Shown: positions 1-7,524, counted from the first letter of the stretch. The stretch: 33,514 nucleotides of DNA from Thermoguttaceae bacterium (GCA_017550965.1 JAFZNK010000317.1:1-33514); one strand, 5' to 3'. Made by a program: numbers and translations. Notes: a model not told the origin generated them from the sequence alone.

Positions 1-334
1 CCGCGCGCAGCGCGGCGTCCGAGGGCGGACTTCCGGTTCGCGCTCCCGCGCGGAACTGGACAGTCGCTCCCGTTGGTCGCTCCGTGAAGCCAACCGCGTC
101 GCGTCCCGCGCGCAGCGCGGCCAGCCGTCGGTTGATACCGACGGTTTCGGCGAAAGCCGAAGTAAGAACGCGACGTCTGTCGGCGGAGCGTAGCGTTAAA
201 TAAAGCTTTCCGGGGATTTACATCCCCGGCTTGGCGTCGTTTTACACGCAACGCGTCGCGTTGGTCGACGTTGCCTGCAGCATCCGGCGGACGAAGCCGC
301 CTACTGCTTGCGGCTCCAATTTTGCGACGCCGCG
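1..334. repeat. Repeat-rich, palindromic intergenic region
   Basis: No gene is supported here. The stretch holds a 15-mer (ccgcgcgcagcgcgg) at 1-15 and again at 106-120. It also carries reverse-complement copies of two modules found at 4297-4350 and 33364-33416 (here 29-55 and 61-81). A palindrome at 210-232 is the exact reverse complement of 33169-33191. A diverged copy of the 52-bp module seen at 4224-4275 and 33287-33338 lies at about 270-317. Two perfect hairpins lie at 125-144 and 146-161. Short reading frames through this DNA have no family resemblance and follow the repeat boundaries, so I treat them as spurious. Confidence 0.7.
125..161. other. Two adjacent perfect hairpins, second with GAAA tetraloop
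   Basis: CCGTCGGT (125-132) pairs with ACCGACGG (137-144) across a 4-nt loop. Directly after it, TTCGGC (146-151) pairs with GCCGAA (156-161) across a GAAA tetraloop. There is no T-run after either stem, so they are not classical intrinsic terminators. They belong to the repeat-rich end and may be REP-like elements or a structured transcript end downstream of the leftward vWA gene. Confidence 0.5.
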
Positions 335-946
335 TCACTTCTTTCTTCTCGAATTTCTCGATTGGCGAAAGTTTGCCATGTTCAAATTCATTCTTTCGCG
401 AATGTTTGCACCCGCCTCTTCGCGTTGGAATTCGACCGCTTCGTCCGCCAGAACCCCGATATCGGCGGCGGCGCGCTCGACGTCGATTCCGGAAGCGAGG
501 AAGACGAAACTCCAATTGTACTTGTCGCGTTGAAGCTCGATTCTCGCCTTGACGTGCGAAGCTTCAAAGCGTTTGCTCGCGTTCTCGTAACCGTCCGTAA
601 CGATAACGAACAAAACGTCCTCCGGTCGTTTTTCTTCAGGGAAGGCCGCGAAAAACGCGCCGAGTTCGTCGATTCCCTGACAGACCGCGTCGTAAAGCGC
701 GGTGCACCCCCCGCAGGAATAACGATCGACGTAGCGTTCGAGTTCGTCGAGCGTGGAATTGTGCGCTAAACGCGCGACGTCGCTGTTGAATTGATACAAA
801 TCGACGGCGATTTTCTCTCCTTGCGCCGCTTTTTTTCGCTGTTCGGCGCAGAAACTCTTAAGCGAGCCCTGGACGTCGGACTTAATCGATTCCATTGAGC
901 CGGACGCGTCGAGAACGACGCAAACGTGCGTGTAATCAAGTTGCAT
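335..946 (-). CDS. Small stand-alone vWA-domain protein
   Basis: A 203-residue protein made almost entirely of one von Willebrand factor A domain. The MIDAS motif DASGSM lies in the first 20 residues after a VCVVLD strand, and a second metal-site strand reads VIVTDGYEN. There is no signal peptide or membrane segment, so it is probably cytoplasmic. The start is supported by GAAAGGA upstream of the ATG. Cytoplasmic bacterial vWA proteins usually act as metal-dependent protein-binding modules alongside ATPases or signalling enzymes, but no partner gene is adjacent. It runs leftward into the repeat region and is last in its strand block. A strong promoter about 440 nt upstream could drive it with a long leader. 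Domain call is confident, function unknown. Confidence 0.85.
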   Translation of the reverse strand: MQLDYTHVCVVLDASGSMESIKSDVQGSLKSFCAEQRKKAAQGEKIAVDLYQFNSDVARLAHNSTLDELERYVDRYSCGGCTALYDAVCQGIDELGAFFAAFPEEKRPEDVLFVIVTDGYENASKRFEASHVKARIELQRDKYNWSFVFLASGIDVERAAADIGVLADEAVEFQREEAGANIRERMNLNMANFRQSRNSRRKK

Positions 947-1536
947 TGCATGTTCCTTTCGTTGCGCGGCGGCAGTCGACGAACACCGCGTTCGTCTTCG
1001 GCGACGCGTTCCAAATAAATAAGAGTTGATATTAGCGGCGTTTACGCCTTGATTGCGGCTACGTCGCCAACAAACGACGCCCTCGCTTTCCGTCGCGACG
1101 CCGACGTCGCGAAAATCAAGAGAAAAACCAACGAGGGTAGAAACTGTAAACGTTAAGCGAAGCGGAAACGGGATTATCCAGCCGACGTTCCGATCCGTCG
1201 TCGCGTCGGCTTATTTCGGGCAAGCGCTCGGCGTTAGAGACTCCGTTTTCGCCGAATTGACGTCCGTGCGTTCGCTTAGCCTGTTTGTACGGCTTCGGCT
1301 GGGATTTTAGAATGATTGCTAAAAAGGAACCGACGCCGCTGGTATCGCCTCCTGCGAATTTTCGTTCCCGACTTCCTGTCTTGAACGTCTCTCATTATAG
1401 ACTGATATCGGCGCCTTGTCAATAGTAGAAAAGTCGTTTTTTGTAAAAACTAAAAATTTTTTATAATTTTTTAGACGCGATAATAGAGAATAAAGATAAT
1501 AACGCTCGTAAAAAGGGTGTTAACGTAGTGTTTCTG
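947..1536. other. Long intergenic region with one strong leftward promoter
   Basis: No gene recognised in about 590 bases. An 85-codon rightward frame at 1053-1310 has no convincing ribosome binding site or family resemblance and I do not call it. The right part (1420-1500) is very AT-rich. The region holds a consensus leftward promoter at 1394-1422, leaving about 440 nt of transcribed but non-coding leader before the vWA gene. Confidence 0.6.
1394..1422 (-). promoter_or_regulatory. Perfect-consensus sigma70 promoter, leftward
   Basis: On the minus strand TTGACA (1422-1417) and TATAAT (1399-1394) are separated by 17 bp, a full match to the housekeeping consensus. Transcription would start near 1387 and run toward the vWA gene at 946. 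The intervening 440 nt contain no supported reading frame, so this could be a long 5' leader or the promoter of an unrecognised small RNA. Confidence 0.65.
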
Positions 1537-1574
1537 TAAAAATAAAAAACGCCGCAGGGGGCGAGCCGGCGGCG
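1537..1574 (-). terminator. Intrinsic terminator after the phosphatase gene
   Basis: On the minus strand CGCCGC pairs with GCGGCG (plus-strand 1569-1574 and 1550-1555), followed by a T-rich tract interrupted by one A and ending near 1537. It sits just beyond the stop codon of the low-molecular-weight phosphatase gene. Confidence 0.7.
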
Positions 1575-1584
1575 CGTACGTCGA

Positions 1585-2055
1585 TCAATTGTCGTCGAGT
1601 TCTTTCCTGAGGGCGGCAAGCAGCGCGTCGCAGCCCGCGTCGACTTGGCGGTACGTCGCGTCGAAATCGCGGTGATACCACGGGTCGTCGATATCGCCGG
1701 GCTTGTCGGTATAGTCGAGCAGGAGCCGGATTTTGCCGTCGGGATCGCCCCCGTAGATTCGCTTCATATTGCGCGCGTTGACGCGCTCCATGCCGATCAA
1801 ATAGTCGAATTTGGCGTAATCGTCGCGCGTCGTCTGCCGCGCGTACTTGCCGGAGCAGTCGATTCCGTGCTCGGCGAGAACGCGCCTCGTGCCGGGGTAG
1901 ACGGGGTTTCCGAGTTCCTCGTCGCTCGTGCCCGCCGACTCGACGTAGATTTTGTCTGAAAGCCCCGCCGCTTCGATTTTCGACTTCATCACGAATTCCG
2001 CCATCGTGCTTCGGCAGATGTTCCCGTGACACAAAAAAAGGATACGACGCGTCAA
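1585..2055 (-). CDS. Low-molecular-weight protein tyrosine phosphatase
   Basis: Predicted LMW-PTP, which hydrolyses phosphotyrosine (or phosphoarginine in some members) through a cysteinyl-phosphate intermediate. The P-loop CHGNICRS (C9, R15, S16) lies at the extreme N-terminus as in the family, and the general-acid DDPW motif is near residue 123. I chose a TTG start at 2055 because AAAGGA lies just upstream and the resulting 156 residues match the usual length of about 150-160. The longer open frame adds an arginine-rich leader unlike the family. Family members usually read CLGNICRSP; here His and Thr replace Leu and Pro, which is unlikely to abolish activity. No kinase or exopolysaccharide operon is adjacent. 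A terminator follows at 1537-1574. Confidence 0.88.
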   Translation of the reverse strand: MTRRILFLCHGNICRSTMAEFVMKSKIEAAGLSDKIYVESAGTSDEELGNPVYPGTRRVLAEHGIDCSGKYARQTTRDDYAKFDYLIGMERVNARNMKRIYGGDPDGKIRLLLDYTDKPGDIDDPWYHRDFDATYRQVDAGCDALLAALRKELDDN

Positions 2056-2376
2056 ATTAGTCCTTTCCAACAGCGTTGATATCGCCCGTTTTGCCGCGTT
2101 TTGCGCGGCTGTTCTTCCTGTTCGTCTCCGTCGCGCTCCGTCGTGGAAAAAGGCCGAAACGGCAAAACGAGGCAAACGACGTCTCCGCCGTCTGCCGCAC
2201 GACAGTCTCGGAATCGTTTCCACATGGAAAAGACCGGCGGACGAACGTCACGGTTCCGTTTCCGACGTCGACCCCGGCTTGGGAAACGACCCTGGCTTGG
2301 GAAACGATCGTCCCGTATTTTGAACGTTCGTACGACTCTATAAGCCGGAATATGTCGGATTCAACCCGATTGTCCG
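2056..2376. other. Intergenic region, no supported gene
   Basis: About 320 bases. Open frames exist on both strands but none has a recognisable domain, plausible composition or good ribosome binding site. A short near-repeat (cttgggaaacga type) occurs twice around 2277-2306. I see no clear terminator. Confidence 0.5.
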
Positions 2377-3066
2377 TTACGGGGCAAAAGTAATTGTGCC
2401 AAAGTATTCGGGGCAATGGAAATTCGGCGATTGCAGATCAATAGGGGACCACGACAGATAGTGTTTCTTCGCGGTTTTGTCTCCGCACTTATAGAAGTTT
2501 GCCGCCAGTTCCCCTTTAAACTGATAGTCGGGATAGAACAGCCGGATGAATTTCAAAGGTATCGTATAGAAAACTTCCCAGCCGTCGGTCGTTCTGTTCA
2601 CATGGATATCGAAGTATTCTTTCGCGTTCGATTTGACGACGTCGATTCGATCCGACCGATAGGGCCCGAATTGTAAGCAAAGGCAGCCGTTTGGGTTGAT
2701 TTCAAAGTTGAAATAGCTCGGAGCGTCGACAATTTTAAAGAAGAATTCAAGGCAACTGTCTTCGCACACGGGCGAAAGCGGCGCCGTGTGTTCGGCGCGA
2801 ACGTCCTTTTCAACGGCGCTCAGACGAACGAAGAGCGCTTCGTCGGAATAGCATAACTGGCCCCGCGCGCGAATTCCAACGTCGTCCAGCCACTGCACGT
2901 TGTCGATCTGCAGAACGGGAACTTTGCTCCAATCCGGCGTAGCGTCTGTTTTTACGATAGTATACGATTCTTTTTTCATTTGCGGTTCAGCGGCGCTCCC
3001 ATTCTCCAAAAAAGTTGCGGTCGTAAGCAACGACAATACAAACAGCGCGAATCTTATTTTTTTCAT
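2377..3066 (-). CDS. Secreted CBM9-like carbohydrate-binding domain protein
   Basis: A 229-residue protein with an N-terminal signal peptide (MKKIRFALFVLSLL, then a hydrophobic stretch and a small-residue site near GSAAE). One beta-rich domain resembles the family 9 carbohydrate-binding-like fold: DDVGIRARGQLCYSDEALFV, then an acidic EDSCLEFFF strand, NFEINPNG and a GWEVFYTIPL strand. Such single-domain secreted proteins are thought to bind sugars or glycoconjugates outside the cytoplasm. The start is the ATG preceded by AGGAAAAGG; an upstream in-frame TTG would bury that site. Five cysteines in the mature part could form disulfides. It is flanked by a decayed ATPase and shows no obvious operon partner. 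The family call rests on pattern recognition, so the substrate is unknown. Confidence 0.7.
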   Translation of the reverse strand: MKKIRFALFVLSLLTTATFLENGSAAEPQMKKESYTIVKTDATPDWSKVPVLQIDNVQWLDDVGIRARGQLCYSDEALFVRLSAVEKDVRAEHTAPLSPVCEDSCLEFFFKIVDAPSYFNFEINPNGCLCLQFGPYRSDRIDVVKSNAKEYFDIHVNRTTDGWEVFYTIPLKFIRLFYPDYQFKGELAANFYKCGDKTAKKHYLSWSPIDLQSPNFHCPEYFGTITFAP

Positions 3067-3216
3067 AACCTTTTCCTCTGCAAATTTCAAGTCGCCTATT
3101 AAACGCGCGCCCCCGGCGTCCGCGCCGGAACTTCTCTGTAAAGTATTTTACAAAGAAGTTGTTTCGACGTCAAAAAGCGTTTTAATCGTCAGAAATTATT
3201 TCCATGTTTTCGGCGT

Positions 3217-4060
3217 TTAATCGCGCAAGCATCCGATGGGAATAACGAAGACGCCGTCGTCTATGATATACAATTCCGTCAACGCGTTGATATAGTCGTA
3301 GTGTATGGGGTCCGACGCAGGATTGTTCGTTTTAACGTCTTCAAGAATTGTTTTCGCTGTGGCGACTGTGCAGATATTTCTGCTGTAAGCTCTCAAAAGA
3401 TCCATCGCTATTACGGGGTTCCTTTTCACCCCGTCGATCTTTGAGACGTCAATCGAGTACGCCTGCTTGTATAAATCTGCGGCGACTAATAGTTTTGCAT
3501 TGTCTGTTTTATTATTCAGACTTCCGGGCCAACCTCCGCGACACAGCGCAAAAATCAGTTCGTCGACGCTTAGATCCGATTGACATCCGTCAAAAGAATT
3601 GGGATTGTCAAACAGACGTCGCAGCGAGACGGTTCCATTGGACTCGCCGCTTTCATATAGACTCATCGGGTACGTCTGCAATCGACTAATCCTGAGCGTC
3701 CTCGTATGCGGCGTGTCCACGTCTCTGGACGACGACCCTGTCAAAATGTAGAGTCCCTTTTCACCCGAGTCGTCGACGTCTTTTCTAATAGTCCCAAACA
3801 ATTTGGGAGCGTCCTGCCATTCGTCAAAGAAAATAGGTTTGTCGCCTATAAGCAGTTTGTTTGGCGCAGTATTTGCGATCAGCAGCAGGTTCTCTCTTTT
3901 TTCTTCGTCTTGAAACTCAACGACCGTTTTAGCTATTTGTTTTGCCGTCGTAGTTTTTCCACAGCCTCTTGGCCCCCTGATCCAGGTCGCTCCAAAAGCT
4001 TCCATATACAATTCAAGTTTATTGTCGAGTATCCTTTTCTTGTAATTGGTCTCGTCTTCA
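3217..4060 (-). pseudogene. Truncated AAA (DUF4143-type) ATPase remnant
   Basis: The frame encodes an AAA_14/DUF4143-type ATPase N-terminal half: Walker A GPRGCGKTT, Walker B-like PIFFDEWQ, then a YILTGSSS sensor strand. It ends at about 264 residues shortly after an ALTELYIIDD segment, whereas family members usually continue through a nuclease-like C-terminal domain to about 400 residues. At the 5' end the homologous reading (NYKKRILDNKLELY) continues upstream of the first usable start (TTG at about 4013) but meets TAA with no ATG, GTG or TTG. Both ends therefore look lost. The base composition is more AT-rich than its neighbours, consistent with acquisition and decay. Intact family members occur in large mobile-like paralog sets in gut and rumen bacteria. 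It might alternatively be an expressed short ATPase. Confidence 0.65.
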
Positions 4061-4130
4061 CCTCTCCCTTAATTTTACGGGAAAAATGACGTTTGACAAT
4101 GTCTGTTTTAGTGATTTGAGGTAACCTGAG

Positions 4131-4152
4131 AACAAATCGACGAGGATTTGTT
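4131..4152. other. Perfect 8-bp stem-loop
   Basis: AACAAATC (4131-4138) pairs with GATTTGTT (4145-4152). On the plus strand it is followed by TTGTTAAC, a weak T-run. It could be a terminator-like end for either direction, but no rightward gene precedes it. Confidence 0.4.
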
Positions 4153-4223
4153 TTGTTAACGCGGCCGTGAATTTGCCGTCTGGCGCGGCGTTGATTTGAG
4201 AAACGCGCGTTTTGGCGCCGCCC

Positions 4224-4350
4224 TGTTTGTCTGCAGCGTCCGGGCGACTTCGCGCCCTACCGCTTGAGGCTCTTACGTTGATTTTTGTCAAGGCGCAGCG
4301 ACTAACGGGAGCGGTTATTTACGTTCCGCGCGGGAGCGCGAACCGGGAGT
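4224..4350 (+). repeat. Dispersed intergenic repeat, middle copy
   Basis: Module 1 (4224-4275) matches 33287-33338 at 50 of 52 positions. Module 2 (agcgactaacgggagcgg, 4297-4314) matches 33364-33381 with one change and the reverse complement of 61-81. Module 3 (4324-4350) is an imperfect palindrome rich in gcgc; it matches 33391-33416 and the reverse complement of 29-55. The modules keep their order in the two plus-strand copies, so they form one composite element. Confidence 0.75.
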
Positions 4351-4439
4351 TTGTCGTTGGAAGAACTTAACGGTTCGCGATTGTTCTTTCAGGAACGCGG
4401 TTTTCAGTCTCTTTTCCGCCGTCGCAACGAGCCTTGGAA

Positions 4440-5378
4440 TCACGGCGTTTCCGGAACGTCGACTTTTTGATTCCGATATAGCGGATTCGTCAGGAATTCG
4501 GCGTCTTCGCCGACGAACGCTTTTCGCGCCTCCTGATCGTCCTTGAGGAACCAGGCGAACCACGCGGTCGCGTAACCGTCGGCAAAGTAGAGCGTTTCTC
4601 CATGGCCGGCGTTTTTTCTGACAGCCTTCGCTTTTGGCGCGTTGATTTTTTCGTAGGAGTTTGCCTGGTCTTCCGGAGAGAGAACGTCGCCGTTGGCCGC
4701 GCAGATCAAGAGAATCGGAATTGTCGTTTTGCCGGGGTAGTACGGAATCCGTAACACGGCGGCGAGTTTTTCCGCCGTCGGCGAGAGCGAGACCGCGCAC
4801 TTGAACAACTCTTTTCGTCCCGTTTCGTTGATCAAATTGAACGCGCCGACCCCGCCTTGAGAATGCCCCGTCGTCCCGATACGATCGACGTCGACTTTGC
4901 CGTAGAAGACGCTTGTTTCGTCTTCGCTCGCTTTTAGGAGCCAGTCGAGCGTCGCTGCAGCCTTTTTGCCCTCCCAAGTCGACGGATCCTCGTTGCCGAC
5001 GGCGATAAAACCCCATGACGCGAGATGTTCGAAGACGGGCTTGTATCGGGAAGCAAAAACGCCCGTCCCATTGACGAAGAGAACGACGGGAAATTTCGCG
5101 TCGGTCGTTTCGAGTTCTTTCGGATACCAAATCTCGATTTTTCCGACGTCCTTATCGTCCGGATAATCCGTTTCAAAGTAACCGACGGAAGAGGCTCCCA
5201 TTGCGAGGTATTTCGCTTCGAGTTCGCCCCCGGTTTTTACGGTTTCCGCGTAGTTTTCCGGACACATCGGCGAAGTCAGCGCGTTTTGCAAAAGCTTCTT
5301 CAGGCCGCAGTAGCCCGACGCGCAAAGGACAAAAACGACGGCGATTGCGATCAAGACGGTTTTCAAACGACGGTTCAT
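4440..5378 (-). CDS. Membrane-anchored alpha/beta hydrolase (lipase/cutinase-like)
   Basis: A 312-residue protein with an N-terminal hydrophobic segment (residues 7-25) acting as signal anchor, so the catalytic domain should be outside the cytoplasmic membrane. The nucleophile elbow is GHSQGG with Ser173. A candidate acid is the Asp in AANGDVLSP and a candidate base is the His in AGHGE, giving the Ser-Asp-His order of the fold. PVVLFVNGTGVFASRYKP resembles the oxyanion-loop strand of chlorophyllase, cutinase and PET-hydrolase-like enzymes (dienelactone hydrolase superfamily). Likely an esterase or lipase on an extracytoplasmic substrate. The start has AGGGAAA upstream. It lies 34 bp downstream of the DUF4956 gene on the same strand and could be cotranscribed with it. 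Substrate not inferable. Confidence 0.85.
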   Translation of the reverse strand: MNRRLKTVLIAIAVVFVLCASGYCGLKKLLQNALTSPMCPENYAETVKTGGELEAKYLAMGASSVGYFETDYPDDKDVGKIEIWYPKELETTDAKFPVVLFVNGTGVFASRYKPVFEHLASWGFIAVGNEDPSTWEGKKAAATLDWLLKASEDETSVFYGKVDVDRIGTTGHSQGGVGAFNLINETGRKELFKCAVSLSPTAEKLAAVLRIPYYPGKTTIPILLICAANGDVLSPEDQANSYEKINAPKAKAVRKNAGHGETLYFADGYATAWFAWFLKDDQEARKAFVGEDAEFLTNPLYRNQKVDVPETP

Positions 5379-5412
5379 GATTGTTTCCCTATGTTCCGGA
5401 TTGCCTTTGGAC

Positions 5413-6078
5413 CTACATTTCGTCTTTTTCAGGCGCTTTTCCGCAGACGATGGTGAGGTTGCCGTTGCGTTGTCGGATTTTGTCGAGCATTTCCTTTTCG
5501 CGTTTGACGTCTTTGAGGACGAGCGAGTATTTGAGTTCGTAGAGGCTGCCGAGGTTGGTCGTCTGAACGCGTTCGAGCACGACGTTTCTCGCGTAGGCGG
5601 CGAAGATATCGTTGAAAACGTCGGCGTAGTCGAGATCTTCGGGGATGGTGATTCGGAGCGTTCTGTTTGCCTCGCAACCTTCTCCGAAATTCAGGAGCGT
5701 GTAGAGCAGCATCATGACGGCGATCACGACGGTAAAGACGGCGGCGTAGACGACGTATCCGGTGCCGCACGCGAGCCCCGCGACCATCGACCAGAAGATC
5801 GTCGCGATCTCTTTGGCGCTGCCCGGCACCGAGCGAAATCGAACCAGGCTAAACGCGCCCATAACCGCGACGCCGACCCCGAGATTTCCGTTGACGAGCA
5901 AAATTACCGTCTCCACCATCGCCGGAAGGAGCGCGAGCGTGATCACAAAGCTCTTCGAATACGTGCTTCGCACCATATACGTAAGCGCGACGATCAGCCC
6001 GAGAACAAGCGCCGTTCCCAGACAGATCAGGGTCGTGAACGTCATATTGGAGGACTCGGAGATAATGTTTTCAAGCAT
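5413..6078 (-). CDS. DUF4956 family membrane protein
   Basis: A 221-residue protein with about four hydrophobic segments in the first 130 residues (around 15-35, 45-65, 68-80 and 105-130). A conserved-looking loop, GAFSLVRFRSVPGSAKEIA, lies before the last helix. The C-terminal half is soluble (LRITIPEDLDYADVFNDIF) and resembles a small ferredoxin-like domain, as typical for DUF4956. The start has AGGAGAAG upstream and overlaps the end of the VTC-domain gene by 8 bp, indicating translational coupling. DUF4956 and VTC-domain genes are commonly adjacent in bacteria and are suspected to form a polyphosphate-related membrane enzyme, but the bacterial function is not established as far as I know. 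Confidence 0.88.
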   Translation of the reverse strand: MLENIISESSNMTFTTLICLGTALVLGLIVALTYMVRSTYSKSFVITLALLPAMVETVILLVNGNLGVGVAVMGAFSLVRFRSVPGSAKEIATIFWSMVAGLACGTGYVVYAAVFTVVIAVMMLLYTLLNFGEGCEANRTLRITIPEDLDYADVFNDIFAAYARNVVLERVQTTNLGSLYELKYSLVLKDVKREKEMLDKIRQRNGNLTIVCGKAPEKDEM

Positions 6079-6796
6079 GGGAAGTCTTCTCCTTGTTGAT
6101 ATAGCGGCACGCCGCGTCGTATTTTGAAAAATGGACGGGAAAGATTCTCAATTCGGTAAGCGTCCGACTCAGCCACAGCGGCAACGTCTCGGGGACTTTG
6201 ATCTCCATGATTCTTTCGCCGGGATCGAGCAGGGGCGTTCCGTCGGTCGCCGCGTCGGGCGCGATTTCCAGCCGATCGGTTCGAAAACGAACGTTCTCGT
6301 CGAACGTAACGCGCAAATAGCGTTCGTCCGTTCCCCAAAACGCTGTGCGTTCGTAGAACAGAATGATTCTCGGCGCGAGTCGATAGTAGCGCGTCGTCCA
6401 CTTGAGTTCGTCGAGAATCTGGCCCGAGCGCCCCGACGCTTCCGCGCCGTCGAGAAAGGTCGCGACGTCGGCGATTTTCGCGGGGATTCTGCGTTTATAC
6501 GAGATTCCGTCGAACTTCTTTTTCATCTCGAAGTAGACGGTCGAGTCCGGCGTCGGAGCGCCGTAACATCGGAGCCGGAGTTTCTCTTTGTATTTCGGCT
6601 GAGACGCCGAACGCCGCGCCAGAAGCCAGTCGTTTGTGTCGAAATAGAGCGCCCCGATCGTCTGTTGGCCGTACCGATCGACGCGCGCGCGTTCCTGAAG
6701 TCGACTCAGGAACTCGGCGTAAAGCGACTCCGAAAGACGGTATTTCTTTTCGTGGCGCTCAAAAACCGCGCCGTCGGACGCCGCAATGGTCGACAT
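6071..6796 (-). CDS. VTC-domain (polyphosphate polymerase-like) protein
   Basis: A 241-residue VTC domain, the catalytic tunnel fold of yeast Vtc4 that makes polyphosphate from ATP. Features visible are the N-terminal FERHEKKYRL strand, DTNDWLLARR, the basic YKEKLRLRCYG strand, EMKKKFDGISYKRR, YERTAFWG and the terminal IMEIKVPE glutamate strand. These alternating basic and acidic residues line the triphosphate tunnel in the family. There are no membrane segments; the partner DUF4956 protein supplies them. AAGGAAAAG precedes the ATG, and a promoter candidate lies at 6898-6925. Bacterial VTC-domain proteins of this size carry only the polymerase-like domain without SPX. Polyphosphate synthesis is a family-based inference; related tunnel enzymes hydrolyse triphosphates. 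Confidence 0.87.
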   Translation of the reverse strand: MSTIAASDGAVFERHEKKYRLSESLYAEFLSRLQERARVDRYGQQTIGALYFDTNDWLLARRSASQPKYKEKLRLRCYGAPTPDSTVYFEMKKKFDGISYKRRIPAKIADVATFLDGAEASGRSGQILDELKWTTRYYRLAPRIILFYERTAFWGTDERYLRVTFDENVRFRTDRLEIAPDAATDGTPLLDPGERIMEIKVPETLPLWLSRTLTELRIFPVHFSKYDAACRYINKEKTSHA

Positions 6797-6897
6797 TTCT
6801 TTTCCTTCCCGTCAATTCGGGCGTCGGAGCGTTTCCGCAATGTTCGTTTTCAATAATCCCCGGTCGAAAAAGACGTTCGCTCCTTCGACAAAATGTT

Positions 6898-6925
6898 AGA
6901 ATAGGAAAAAAAACGTCGGCGTCAA
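6898..6925 (-). promoter_or_regulatory. Promoter of the VTC/DUF4956 operon
   Basis: On the minus strand TTGACG (6925-6920), a 16-bp T-rich spacer and TATTCT (6903-6898) lie about 100 bp upstream of the VTC-domain start. It is a reasonable sigma70-like match in the right orientation. Confidence 0.5.
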
Positions 6926-7029
6926 GAGTTGGAGCGACATGATTTTGACGAAGGCGCGCCGCATGAAAAAGACGTCGCCGAGTCGGGCGCGAGCGGAAAC
7001 GGCGTCGTCGACAATCTCGCGTCAAGCGC

Positions 7030-7058
7030 TTGTTATTCGCGCCGAATCCCCGTATAAT
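7030..7058 (+). promoter_or_regulatory. Rightward sigma70-like promoter
   Basis: TTGTTA (7030-7035), a 17-bp spacer and a perfect TATAAT (7053-7058). It points toward the winged-helix remnant and the metH region. Its original target may have been the now-truncated gene. No cobalamin or SAM riboswitch was recognised between it and the reactivation gene. Confidence 0.55.
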
Positions 7059-7197
7059 AAGGAACGGAAAAGCTCGGGTTTTGTCAGAATGAACGAAGCT
7101 CGTACCCCGAGGCGTTCCGAAGGTTGTTTAGGTTTATGGAAGAGACGCTTATGAATTCAGGAAGAATTCGATTGTCGTTACGATTCCGTTTAATAAA

Positions 7198-7524
7198 TTG
7201 AACATAGGGAATCAGAAACAAGGCTCCCCCTATGATAACGGCGGAATTCCCTATGATGGTCAAAAATTTCCCCATGATAACGGCGGAATTCCCTATGATT
7301 TTCACCAAGTCAAAGGACAAACAGGCGAAGAGAGTATAGAAGTAAGAATATTAAGATTGTGCTCAGAAGCAAGACATATTCAGGAAATAATGGAATGTCT
7401 TCAAATAAAGGACAGAAAAACTGTCAGAAAGTATCTGAAACCATTGCTTGAACTGGGAAGAATTACCATGACAATTCCAGACAAACCTAAAAGCAAGAAT
7501 CAGAAATATATTGCCATAAAGTAG
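7198..7524 (+). pseudogene. C-terminal winged-helix remnant of a RecG-like/Fic-type protein
   Basis: The frame (108 codons from a TTG) ends in EIMECLQIKDRKTVRKYLKPLLELGRI followed by MTIPDKPKSKNQKY. I recognise this as the C-terminal winged-helix segment common to COG2865-type ATP-binding (Schlafen-AlbA) proteins and Fic-family proteins. The catalytic N-terminal portion is absent. The preceding part is a degenerate repeat linker (DNGGIPYD twice), matching the NGG-rich linkers of such proteins, and is encoded by a 26-bp identical unit at 7232-7257 and 7274-7299. AGA/ATA-rich codons contrast with the flanking genes. Most likely the 3' relic of a decayed gene. An expressed short DNA-binding protein is possible but the start is poor. 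Confidence 0.6.
7232..7299 (+). repeat. Tandem repeat, 26-bp unit with 42-bp period
   Basis: An identical 26-bp unit beginning atgataacggcgg occurs at 7232-7257 and 7274-7299. The period of 42 is a multiple of three, so it is in frame within the remnant coding region and adds an NGGIPYD-type peptide repeat. It was probably generated by replication slippage in a linker. Confidence 0.8.

Larger units (their letters stand above)
4061..4439. other. Intergenic region holding a stem-loop and dispersed repeat copy
   Basis: No gene supported. It contains a perfect 8-bp stem with 6-nt loop at 4131-4152 (AACAAATC with GATTTGTT) and the second copy of the dispersed repeat (4224-4350). The leftward hydrolase gene ends at its right edge. 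Confidence 0.6.
6797..7197. other. Divergent intergenic region with two promoters
   Basis: No gene recognised. A leftward promoter serves the VTC/DUF4956 pair (6898-6925) and a rightward one faces the methionine synthase side (7030-7058). A 21-codon frame starts at 7089 and ends at a TGA overlapping the next short frame; I see nothing that makes it a real peptide. Confidence 0.6.

Noticed and set aside
335..946. The left vWA gene as part of the chaperone/GTPase system
   Set aside because: It is 15 kb away on the opposite strand with unrelated genes between; the shared vWA fold alone is not evidence.
1053..1310. 85-codon rightward frame in the long intergenic region
   Set aside because: Basic, low-information composition, no ribosome binding site and no family resemblance; it lies in the leader of a leftward transcript.
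2057..2416. 119-codon leftward frame between the phosphatase and the CBM9-like gene
   Set aside because: It overlaps the end of the CBM9-like gene in another frame and the phosphatase ribosome binding site; no domain seen.
6939..7154. 71-codon frame containing the rightward promoter
   Set aside because: It contains the promoter boxes, has no ribosome binding site and shows no recognisable domain.
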